Source: Chitinophagaceae bacterium (lineage in GTDB: Bacteria; Bacteroidota; Bacteroidia; Chitinophagales; Chitinophagaceae). Taken from it: a stretch of 25,027 nucleotides of DNA. Where the stretch lies: assembly GCA_014379785.1 (NCBI GenBank), contig JACMLD010000192.1, positions 1 through 25,027 on the forward strand, written 5' to 3'. A model generated the notes under the pieces. The model was not told the DNA's origin. It did no database searches and saw nothing but the letters and a program-made list of their open reading frames with translations. The position numbers and the translations under genes are program-made. This document shows, one piece after another, positions 7,000 through 14,627 of this stretch; the first letter of the stretch is position 1, and every line of letters begins with the position of its first letter.

Positions 7000-7416
7000 A
7001 TGAAAAAAGCCCTCCCTTATATTCTGCTGATTGTGTTGGTAGTTGCCGCCCTGGCCATAAAGCGCTGTACAGGCGAAAGCGGGGCTGCAACGGAGAAAAA
7101 GACAAAAACGGCAAAGGTAAACCGGAACCGTGGCTTTGACCGGCGGGTTTCTTATATCGAGTATACCACGCATGCAAAATGCAGAATGGAATGCCGGGAA
7201 ATTACGCAGGCAGAGGTGGAAGAGATCATGAAAGAAGGAAAAATCAATTACAAAAAATCCGATGTAAACGATGCTCCCTGTCCGTCTTACGCGCTCGAAG
7301 GATATACATCGGGCGACAACCAGCATGTTAGGATTGTGTTCGGTCAGTGTGATTTAAAAACAAAGGTGATCACCTGCATTGATCTGGACAAGGAGTTTGA
7401 GTGCGACTGCAAATAA
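7000..7416 (+). CDS. Membrane-anchored DUF4258 domain protein
   Basis: 138 residues. Residues 1-20 are a hydrophobic anchor or signal segment preceded by MKK; no clear lipobox is seen although a Cys follows at 23. A basic, Ala/Lys-rich linker leads to a domain from about residue 50 with the DUF4258 pattern: HAKCRMECREIT, a QAEVEEIMKEGKI helix, then strands (HVRIVFGQCD and KVITCIDLD). Seven Cys lie in the C-terminal part, including a terminal CDC, suggesting disulfides or metal binding if exported. The DUF4258 fold is related to small RelE-like/BrnT-like domains, but nothing here indicates a toxin. Its stop is 5 nt before the acyltransferase start, so the two form an operon. Confidence 0.75.
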   Translation: MKKALPYILLIVLVVAALAIKRCTGESGAATEKKTKTAKVNRNRGFDRRVSYIEYTTHAKCRMECREITQAEVEEIMKEGKINYKKSDVNDAPCPSYALEGYTSGDNQHVRIVFGQCDLKTKVITCIDLDKEFECDCK

Positions 7417-7421
7417 TTATT

Positions 7422-8177
7422 ATGAAGTTTTTCAGGGTGCTCTATGCTGTTTATGCTATAGTTTTTTTTGCGGTATTCCTACTGGTATTGACTCCTTTTA
7501 TCATCATTGCTTCGTTTTTTGGCAAGATAAGAGGGGGTACTGCTATCTATAGGATTTGCAGTTACTGGTCTGATGCCTGGTTTTTTCTGATTGGTATCAG
7601 GTCGCCGATCATTTATGAGGCTCCCCACAATCCTGGTAAGCAATATATTTTTGTTTCGAATCATTCTTCCTACCTCGATGCACCGATGATTGTGAATGCG
7701 ATCCGGCAGCCGGTGCGGGCGCTTGGAAAAGTGGAGATGGCAAAAATTCCAGTTTTCGGGTTTCTCTACCGGAATACGGTGGTGATGGTTGACCGGGAGA
7801 GTGCAGCGAACCGGGCGAAGAGTGTGATTACGCTGAAGTCCGTTTTGAAAAATGGGATTTCTATTATTATTTTTCCGGAAGGCACTTTTAATACGACGGA
7901 GGCGAATGTAAAAACTTTTTATGATGGTGCGTTCCGGATTGCGATTGAAACGCAGACGCCGATAAAACCCGTTTTATTTCCGGATTGTATTGCGCGGCTG
8001 CATTATGACAGTCCGTTTTCATTCAATCCGGGAAAGTGCCGTGCTGTTTTTATGGACGAGATAAGTGTGGAGGGTCTTACGCTGGCGGATACAAAACCTT
8101 TGAAGGAAAAGGTGTATCATCTGATGGAAGAGGCTTTGGGACGATATCGAAATTCCGCGGGTTTTTCTACACAATAA
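7422..8177 (+). CDS. plsC: 1-acyl-sn-glycerol-3-phosphate acyltransferase (PlsC-type)
   Basis: Transfers an acyl chain to lysophosphatidic acid in phospholipid synthesis at the inner membrane. The product has 251 residues from the ATG at 7422. A GTG at 7401 would add seven residues but overlaps the preceding gene. An N-terminal hydrophobic segment (about 5-33) anchors the protein. The acyltransferase motifs are clear: NHSSYLD with H81 and D86 (HxxxxD), and FPEGTFN at 151-157, with the VMVDRES motif between them. Length fits PlsC. It is the second gene of a pair with the DUF4258 gene (5-nt gap). The downstream 64 nt before priA is pyrimidine-rich and then AT-rich. Other membrane-bound acyltransferases of the same superfamily cannot be excluded. 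Confidence 0.88.
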   Translation: MKFFRVLYAVYAIVFFAVFLLVLTPFIIIASFFGKIRGGTAIYRICSYWSDAWFFLIGIRSPIIYEAPHNPGKQYIFVSNHSSYLDAPMIVNAIRQPVRALGKVEMAKIPVFGFLYRNTVVMVDRESAANRAKSVITLKSVLKNGISIIIFPEGTFNTTEANVKTFYDGAFRIAIETQTPIKPVLFPDCIARLHYDSPFSFNPGKCRAVFMDEISVEGLTLADTKPLKEKVYHLMEEALGRYRNSAGFSTQ

Positions 8178-8241
8178 TTAATTTTTTCTCCCAATCCCTT
8201 CTCTTCCCTTCCCCTTAATTTTAACAAATGAAAATTCGAAT

Positions 8242-10725
8242 TTGATCACAGAAAGCAATGAACTGTTTATTTCAAAACCGGTATGGTTTGCAGAGGTGTT
8301 ATTGCCACTGGCACTTCCGCGTAACTATACCTGGTCCGTCCCCGAACATTTTATTGGAAAGTTCGAGAGCGGGTGCAGGGTGGAGGTGGTTTTGAAAAAC
8401 AAAAAATATGCGGGGCTGGTAAAGCGTATACATCAGGAGGCTCCATCGGCATTCACACCGAGGGATATTCTGAACGTGTTGGATAGCGAACCAATTGTCT
8501 ACAAGGAACAGCTGGCTTTGTGGGAATGGATTGCTACGTACTACCTGTGCAGCGAGGGAGAGGTGATGCAGGCGGCGCTGCCAACACATTTTAAACTCAG
8601 CAGCGAGACGGTGTTGCTCTATAATGATGAAGCGGGGGAGGATTTCTCGCATCTCGACAATGACGAATTCATGGTTGCGGAAGCGCTTCTGATTAAAAAG
8701 CAGTTGAAGCTGCCGGAAGTACAGCAGGTGCTGGATGCGAGTCATGTATACCCGGTGATTAAGCGACTGATAGAAAAGAAGATCTGTTTTGTGTGGGAGG
8801 ACATGCATGCCACCTACAAGGAAAAGAAAGAAATTTTTGTTCTGCTCAATCCGGAGTTTCAGTCAGATGAAAAAATGGGAGAGCTGCTCAATAACTGGTC
8901 AAGGGCGCCCAAACAAATGGAGTTATTGCTGGCATACCTGCATTTTCAAAAAACGGAGGGAGAGGTGACTCAGACGATGTTATTAAAGAAGTCGGGTGCC
9001 ACAGCTGCGCAGCTGAAGGGACTTGCGGATAAGCATATCCTGATTCTGGAGAAGCGTTCTGTTGATCGTGTAAAACAGCAGGCCAGGCATGTGACATTGA
9101 ATTTCGAATTGAGTGAGGCACAGGAAACTGCTTTGAAAGAAATCACGGAGAAGTTAAAAGAGAAGAATGTCTGCCTCCTCCACGGTGTGACGTCGAGCGG
9201 CAAGACTGAAATTTATATCAGGCTGATCGCTGAGATGATTGCATCGGGCAAACAGGTTTTGTATATGCTGCCGGAGATCGCGTTGACAGCACAAATTATC
9301 CGTCGCCTGCAAAAACATTTTGGGGGAAATATTGTCATCTACCATTCCAAATTCAACCAGAATGAGAAAGTGGAGATTTGGAACAAAGTAAAATCGGGTG
9401 AGGCAAAAGTGGTGGTGGGTGCAAGGTCAGCGTTGTTTCTTCCATTCAAAGAACCTGGACTGATCATTTGTGACGAAGAGCATGATACTTCTTATAAGCA
9501 GAACGAACCTGCACCGAGATACCATGCGCGCGATGCGGCCGTATATTTTGCTTCTCTTTTTGGGGCAAAGGTCATTCTTGGAAGTGCCACCCCCTCTATG
9601 GAAAGTTATTTCAATGCGCTGTCGGGAAAATACAGCCTCGTAGAGATCAACGAACGATATGGAAATATCTCCTTACCGGCCATAGAACTCGTAGACACCA
9701 GGCAGATAAGGCTTCCGGACAAAAGCAGGGTGATCATTTCACCACAGCTGCAGGAAGCAATAGAACTTTCAGTCAGCCAGAATCGTCAGGTCATCCTGTT
9801 CCAGAACAGGAGAGGATACTCGCCATACCAGGTTTGCCAAAGCTGTGGCTGGATACCGCATTGCAAAAATTGCGATGTGTCGCTCACTTACCACAAAACA
9901 AAAGCAAAACTGGTATGCCATTATTGCGGCACCAATTATCCGCTCGTCAATACCTGCGAAGCCTGTGGAAACCATTCTTTCGTGCAACAGAATTTTGGAA
10001 CGGAGAGGATCGAAGAATTTTTGCAGGAGATATTTCCAAAAATGAGGATCAGCAGAATGGATGTGGACAGCATCAAAGGAAAACACGGGCATGACGCACT
10101 CATTCAAATGTTTGAACAACACCGCATCGATATTCTGATCGGTACCCAGATGGTGGTAAAAGGTCTCGACTTCGACAACGTTGAACTCGTAGGCATACTT
10201 GACGCAGACGCGATCCTTGGCTTTACCGATTTCCGGGTCAACGAAAGAGGATTTCAATTGCTCGAGCAGGTCAGTGGGCGCGCGGGAAGAAAAGAAAGAC
10301 AGGGAAAGGTACTTATTCAGGTAAGAAAGACTGATCATCCCGTTCTCGAGAAAGTCAAAGCGCACGATTACCGCGGGTTTTATCAGATGGAAATAGAAAA
10401 CAGGAAACAATTTTTTTATCCGCCATTCAGCCGCATTGTCAGACTGCTCTTCCGTCACAAGGATCTGGAAACGGTTCACGGAGCCGCCAGGGCCTTTGCT
10501 CTCAGCCTCCAGCCCATGCTCGGCAGATACCTGATGGGCCCGGCTCAACCGATAGTCCCGAAAATCAGAAACCTCTATCTCATGGAAATCATGCTTAAGC
10601 TGCCAAAAGACGCGACCATCATGCAACAATGCCGACATCTTATCTACACATCGACGGCTCTGCTGCACGCCGACAAAAAATACAGATCAGTGTCAGTCAT
10701 CCCCGATGTAGATGCGATGAACTGA
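8242..10725 (+). CDS. priA: Primosomal protein N', replication-restart helicase
   Basis: 3'-to-5' DNA helicase that reloads the replisome at stalled forks. About 827 residues. The N-terminal 3'-DNA-binding domain opens with AEVLLPLALPRNYTW; Walker A GVTSSGKTE begins at residue 315; the Walker B/DEAH-type box DEEHD is at 411-415; the zinc region with eight Cys spans 532-575 (CQSC, CKNC, CHYC, CEAC); helicase motifs V and VI (GTQMVVKGLDF, QVSGRAGR) follow. No ATG exists at the 5' end of this frame: the first usable start is TTG at 8242. An ATG at 8228 lies in another frame and stops after five codons, its TGA overlapping that TTG. A TTG start or a one-base indel are both possible. Confidence 0.94.
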   Translation: MITESNELFISKPVWFAEVLLPLALPRNYTWSVPEHFIGKFESGCRVEVVLKNKKYAGLVKRIHQEAPSAFTPRDILNVLDSEPIVYKEQLALWEWIATYYLCSEGEVMQAALPTHFKLSSETVLLYNDEAGEDFSHLDNDEFMVAEALLIKKQLKLPEVQQVLDASHVYPVIKRLIEKKICFVWEDMHATYKEKKEIFVLLNPEFQSDEKMGELLNNWSRAPKQMELLLAYLHFQKTEGEVTQTMLLKKSGATAAQLKGLADKHILILEKRSVDRVKQQARHVTLNFELSEAQETALKEITEKLKEKNVCLLHGVTSSGKTEIYIRLIAEMIASGKQVLYMLPEIALTAQIIRRLQKHFGGNIVIYHSKFNQNEKVEIWNKVKSGEAKVVVGARSALFLPFKEPGLIICDEEHDTSYKQNEPAPRYHARDAAVYFASLFGAKVILGSATPSMESYFNALSGKYSLVEINERYGNISLPAIELVDTRQIRLPDKSRVIISPQLQEAIELSVSQNRQVILFQNRRGYSPYQVCQSCGWIPHCKNCDVSLTYHKTKAKLVCHYCGTNYPLVNTCEACGNHSFVQQNFGTERIEEFLQEIFPKMRISRMDVDSIKGKHGHDALIQMFEQHRIDILIGTQMVVKGLDFDNVELVGILDADAILGFTDFRVNERGFQLLEQVSGRAGRKERQGKVLIQVRKTDHPVLEKVKAHDYRGFYQMEIENRKQFFYPPFSRIVRLLFRHKDLETVHGAARAFALSLQPMLGRYLMGPAQPIVPKIRNLYLMEIMLKLPKDATIMQQCRHLIYTSTALLHADKKYRSVSVIPDVDAMN

Positions 10726-10798
10726 CTACTTTTCCAGTACAAGAATAATTTTATTGAAATCAGCATTATTTACGATAATTGCCGGTATCCCGAATTGC

Positions 10799-11809
10799 AT
10801 GATAATAAAACATGATATATCGCTGAAACCTTTGAACAGTTTCGGCATCGAAGCGAACGCAAAAACTTTCAGCAGTTTCACCACCGTGGAGGAACTGGAA
10901 GAAATTCTCAGCGAATTACCCGGCGCCAGTCCGATCATTCTCGGCGGTGGGTCAAATATCCTTATCACCGGAGATTTGGACAGACCAGTGCTCAAAAACG
11001 AAGTGAGCGGCATGAATCGTACCAGCGAAGATGAAGACTACGCAGTTGTAAAAGTGGGTGCAGGAGAGAACTGGCATGGCTTTGTGAATTATTGTATAGA
11101 AAATGGGTTGGGAGGAGTAGAAAATCTTTCGCTGATTCCTGGAAATATAGGAGCATCACCCATGCAGAATATCGGCGCCTATGGAGTGGAAATAAAAGAT
11201 GTCTTCGACCATCTGAACGCTTTTCATATCTACGATAAAAAAATGGTGCGGTTCAATGTCTCCGATTGCCATTTCGGCTACCGCGAAAGCGTATTTAAGA
11301 AACAATACAAAGATCATTTTTCCATCATTGATGTCAGTTTTCGCCTCCGAAAAAAACCTGTTTTCAATATCAGTTATGGCGCCATTCAGCAGGAGCTGGA
11401 GACCCAGGGTGTAAAAGAACTCAGCATCCGCGCAATTTCTGACGCAATTATTTCCATTCGCCAATCCAAACTTCCTGACCCGAAAAAAATCGGCAATGCC
11501 GGCAGTTTTTTCAAAAATCCCGAGATCAGTGCATCAGCATTTTCCGCACTAAAAGATCAGTTCGCAGGCATCGTGGGTTATCCGCTCGAAAATGGAAATG
11601 TAAAACTGGCCGCAGGATGGCTCATTGAATCGTGCGGATGGAAAGGATACAGAAGGGGAGATGCAGGATGCCACGAAAAACAGGCGCTGGTACTGGTCAA
11701 CTATGGCCAGGCAAAAGGAAAGGATATCTTCGGTTTAAGTGAAGATATCCTTCAGTCTGTTTATAAAAAATTTTCGGTTATGCTTGAACGTGAGGTCAAC
11801 CTTCTCTGA
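10799..11809 (+). CDS. murB: UDP-N-acetylenolpyruvoylglucosamine reductase
   Basis: FAD-dependent reductase making UDP-MurNAc in cytoplasmic peptidoglycan precursor synthesis. 336 residues from the ATG at 10799; the frame is open back to a TTG at 10754, but NSFGIEANA near the start is where family members begin. The FAD-binding region has ILGGGSNILIT (47-57) and LIPGNIGASPMQNIGAYG (112-129). Catalytic residues by alignment to E. coli MurB are R162 (GYRES), S236 (GNAGSFFKNP) and E332 near the C-terminus (LEREV). The sequence GWKGYRRGD..C.EKQALVLVN is of the type I (E. coli-like) form. It follows priA by 73 nt and is convergent with the AAA+ gene, with only 3 nt between the stop codons. Confidence 0.94.
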   Translation: MIIKHDISLKPLNSFGIEANAKTFSSFTTVEELEEILSELPGASPIILGGGSNILITGDLDRPVLKNEVSGMNRTSEDEDYAVVKVGAGENWHGFVNYCIENGLGGVENLSLIPGNIGASPMQNIGAYGVEIKDVFDHLNAFHIYDKKMVRFNVSDCHFGYRESVFKKQYKDHFSIIDVSFRLRKKPVFNISYGAIQQELETQGVKELSIRAISDAIISIRQSKLPDPKKIGNAGSFFKNPEISASAFSALKDQFAGIVGYPLENGNVKLAAGWLIESCGWKGYRRGDAGCHEKQALVLVNYGQAKGKDIFGLSEDILQSVYKKFSVMLEREVNLL

Positions 11810-11812
11810 TCA

Positions 11813-13342
11813 TCACGATTCATCTTCAAAATCATCAGAGGTCAATCCGGAAGTTCCCAGGTTCACCATTGACCCAATCAGGTCCTTGAATTCAATTTTA
11901 TTTTCAATTACCTTTTTGCTAATCATGGAATAAGAGGCCAGGCCATGCAGCACAAACTCCATCAGCAATGCAGCCTCCAGATCATTTGTCTGTGGAAAGA
12001 ATTTTTTGACCAGCGCATGTAGCCCGTCCACTTTATACAATTCTATCAGCCTGGTTTTATCTGAAACACTCAGCAAAACCTCAATATTATTTCCATTGTC
12101 GAACCACCTCGTAACTGCTTTGAATGGGTTCTCCGCTTCTTTCGCAGACTCCTTACCGGTATTGCGGCGTTTCTTTACAGTATCCGGATTAGGAAAATAC
12201 AACACAAACTGGGATCGGATCGCTTTGTCGAGCAGATTCATTGCTACCTGAAACGGACCTTCCTGCTCACCTTCATACACCAGCTCAATTTTGCCCGTGA
12301 TGGAAGGGATAATACCCACGAGATCACTGATCCAAACCTGGGTGTGTTTTTCTTTATTCAGAATGGCTCTGCGCTCTGCAGTGCTGACTGCATTTTCGTA
12401 GGCCGCGATGGTAAGACGTGCGGATACACCACTTTTTTTATCGACGTATTCATTATTTCTTGCTTCAAAAGCTACCTGCTCAATCAGCCTCTTGACAAGA
12501 TCACTCACTTTCACTTTTTCTTTCTGCTGCTCGTGAATATCCGCTTCCTGTTCAGTTATCGAAAGCGAAGTTTCCAATGTCTTTGGATAGTGCGTCAAAA
12601 TCTGGCTTTCAATACGATCCTTTAAAGGCGTCACGATAGACCCACGATTTGTATAGTCCTCTGGATTGGCCGTAAACACAAATAGTATGTCCAATGGCAT
12701 CCTGAGTTTGAACCCACGAATCTGAATATCGCCTTCTTCAAGAATATTGAAAAGGGCGACCTGGATCCTGGCCTGCAAATCGGGAATTTCATTGATTACA
12801 AAAATACCACGATTACTTTTCGGGATTATCCCGTAATGAATCACGCGCTCATCTGCAAAACTCAAGCGGAGATTGGCGGCCTTGATGGGGTCAATGTCGC
12901 CGATAAGATCCGCCACACTCACATCGGGAGTCGCAAGTTTCTCTCCGTAGCGTTCGCTTCGGTGCATCCAGTGTACAGGCGTTTCATCACCGTGGGCGGC
13001 AATCTGATCAATTGCATATTTCGAAACCGGCGCCAACGGGTCATCATTGATCTCTGAACCGGAAACAGTGGGGATCCACTCATCGAGCAATTCCGTCATC
13101 TGCCTCGCCATTCTTGTTTTTGCCTGTCCGCGCAAGCCGAGAAAAAGAATATTGTGTTTACTCAGCAATGCGCGTTCGGTATCGGGAATAACGGAATCGT
13201 CGTACCCGAGGATACCCGGAAACGTAGTCTGCTTTTCCTCCAGTCTTTTTATGAGATTGATCCTGATTTCTTCCTTGATAGATTTTGGCTGATAACCACT
13301 CTTTTTTAACGCGCCGAGCGTGTTTATTTTCTTTATGTCCAT
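11813..13342 (-). CDS. MoxR-like AAA+ ATPase (Mg-chelatase-type), VWA partner
   Basis: 509 residues. The AAA+ core is in the first half: Walker A GLRGQAKT (69-76), with the G..G.AKT form of MoxR/chelatase proteins; Walker B region GIFVINE with N184-E185 where DE is usual; sensor-1 region TANPEDYTNRG around N226; a PLKDRI segment with R243 as probable arginine finger. A HYP-containing helical region follows, then a mostly helical C-terminal half (about 270-509) of unknown role. It is often annotated as 'magnesium chelatase' or 'sigma-54 interacting', but there is no chlorophyll pathway or sigma-54 motif here. It lies 29 nt downstream of a VWA gene on the same strand, the classic arrangement of ATPase/VWA chaperone-like pairs. 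Its substrate is unknown. Confidence 0.85.
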   Translation of the reverse strand: MDIKKINTLGALKKSGYQPKSIKEEIRINLIKRLEEKQTTFPGILGYDDSVIPDTERALLSKHNILFLGLRGQAKTRMARQMTELLDEWIPTVSGSEINDDPLAPVSKYAIDQIAAHGDETPVHWMHRSERYGEKLATPDVSVADLIGDIDPIKAANLRLSFADERVIHYGIIPKSNRGIFVINEIPDLQARIQVALFNILEEGDIQIRGFKLRMPLDILFVFTANPEDYTNRGSIVTPLKDRIESQILTHYPKTLETSLSITEQEADIHEQQKEKVKVSDLVKRLIEQVAFEARNNEYVDKKSGVSARLTIAAYENAVSTAERRAILNKEKHTQVWISDLVGIIPSITGKIELVYEGEQEGPFQVAMNLLDKAIRSQFVLYFPNPDTVKKRRNTGKESAKEAENPFKAVTRWFDNGNNIEVLLSVSDKTRLIELYKVDGLHALVKKFFPQTNDLEAALLMEFVLHGLASYSMISKKVIENKIEFKDLIGSMVNLGTSGLTSDDFEDES

Positions 13343-13371
13343 TTCTGTTTTTTAATGGTATAGAGGCAGAA

Positions 13372-14469
13372 TTAATAAACGGTTTTTCTTTTCCCGCTTT
13401 CGAAATCGCGGAATATGAAAGAACCGAGGTGATCGAGCGAAGCAAAAAATGCTTTGCCATTGTTTGTTTCCGTAAACTCATTCACAAAACGCTGCAGATA
13501 AGGATCGGAAGCAATCATGAAAGTAGTGATCGGAATCTTGAGTTTCTTGCATTGAGCCGCAAGGTTGAGACATCGGGAAGTAATTTTTCTGTCGAGCCCG
13601 AAACTATTTTTATAATAGCGTTTTCCCACTTTCAGGCAGGTCGGTTTGCCATCAGTGATGACAAATATCTGTTTGTTGGGGTTTCGTCTGCGACGAAGAA
13701 TATCCATGGCCAGTTCAAGTCCGGCAACGGTGTTTGTATGGTAGGGCCCTACTTCCAGATAGGGAAGATCTTTTATTTCTACCGGCCAGGCATCGTTGCC
13801 AAAAACAACGATATCCAGCGTATCCTTTGGATACTTCGTCGTGATCAACTCACTCAGCGCCATGGCCACTTTTTTGGCCGGCGTGATACGATCCTCACCA
13901 TAAAGAATCATTGAATGGGAGATATCGATCATCAGCACGGTGGAAGTCTGCGATTTAAAATCCGTTTCGCGGATCTGCAAATCGTCTTCATTCATCATAA
14001 AACTTTCTACGCCGTGATTGATCTGCGCGTTCCGGATCGATTCCGTAAAATCAATCTGCTCAAGAAGGTCACCAAACTGAAAGGGGCGCGTATCCGGACT
14101 AATCTCATCACCAAGTCCTGGCTTCCTGGTATTGTGATCGCCTTTCTTTGTTTTCTTCAGCTTACCGAATATTTCATCCAGGCTGCTCTTGCGGATTCCC
14201 TGTTCAGTTTTTGGAGTGATTTTTATCTGCCCTGTTTCATTGTTCTCGTCCAGGTAGCCCTTGCTTTTCAGGTCATCTATAAAATCACCGATACCATATT
14301 CCGGCCTGGTGAGTTCATAGTTCCTGTCGAGTTCATTGAGCCATTGCAATGCTTCACTGGCATCACCATTCGTATAGGTGAGCAGCTGCATGAAAAGCTC
14401 CAGCAACTTATCGAAAGGTGGTTTTGCCTCATCCTCCGGATCGAATCCTTTAAAGAAAAATCCCTTCAT
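13372..14469 (-). CDS. VWA-domain protein paired with a MoxR-like ATPase
   Basis: 365 residues. The N-terminal half (1-175) is charged, helical and without recognised domain; the C-terminal half is a von Willebrand factor A domain. The MIDAS metal site is complete: D182, S184 and S186 in MIDISHSM, a threonine in the HTNT segment, and the aspartate of VITDGKP. No signal peptide or membrane segment is seen, so the protein is cytoplasmic. The first gene of a two-gene unit with the AAA+ ATPase; by analogy with RavA-ViaA and CbbQ-CbbO, the VWA protein would bind a metal-coordinated target and the ATPase would remodel it. The ATG at 14469 follows a purine-rich GAGAGG nine bases upstream, unusual in a phylum that seldom uses Shine-Dalgarno pairing. 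Confidence 0.85.
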   Translation of the reverse strand: MKGFFFKGFDPEDEAKPPFDKLLELFMQLLTYTNGDASEALQWLNELDRNYELTRPEYGIGDFIDDLKSKGYLDENNETGQIKITPKTEQGIRKSSLDEIFGKLKKTKKGDHNTRKPGLGDEISPDTRPFQFGDLLEQIDFTESIRNAQINHGVESFMMNEDDLQIRETDFKSQTSTVLMIDISHSMILYGEDRITPAKKVAMALSELITTKYPKDTLDIVVFGNDAWPVEIKDLPYLEVGPYHTNTVAGLELAMDILRRRRNPNKQIFVITDGKPTCLKVGKRYYKNSFGLDRKITSRCLNLAAQCKKLKIPITTFMIASDPYLQRFVNEFTETNNGKAFFASLDHLGSFIFRDFESGKRKTVY

Positions 14470-14580
14470 AATTTTTACCTCTCTGTAATTTACAACAATT
14501 TGCTTCCGGCCTGACCGGGATACTTTTTAATAACAAAGGCAGGGCATTTTGGTTTAGAGTCTGACAGGCCACAAAATAGA

Positions 14581-14604
14581 AATGGCCGCCTTTTGGCGAC
14601 CATT
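14581..14604 (-). terminator. Hairpin after the DUF2723 gene, probable terminator
   Basis: A 10-bp stem with one mismatch (14581-14590 with 14595-14604) around a TTTT/AAAA loop lies 24 nt beyond the DUF2723 stop codon. On the minus strand it is followed by TTTCTATTTTG, moderately T-rich. It would separate the envelope block from the VWA/AAA unit. Confidence 0.5.
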
Positions 14605-14627
14605 CTGTTTATCGTTTGATATCTTTT

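Noticed and set aside
9769..10668. Long minus-strand open frame (299 codons) inside priA
   Set aside because: It lies entirely opposite the conserved helicase motifs of priA; the antisense frame shows no domain or start context and is a shadow of codon bias.
13285..14514. Two plus-strand open frames (209 and 199 codons) opposite the VWA gene
   Set aside because: The minus-strand frame has an intact MIDAS and family pattern; the plus-strand products look like reverse-complement artefacts.
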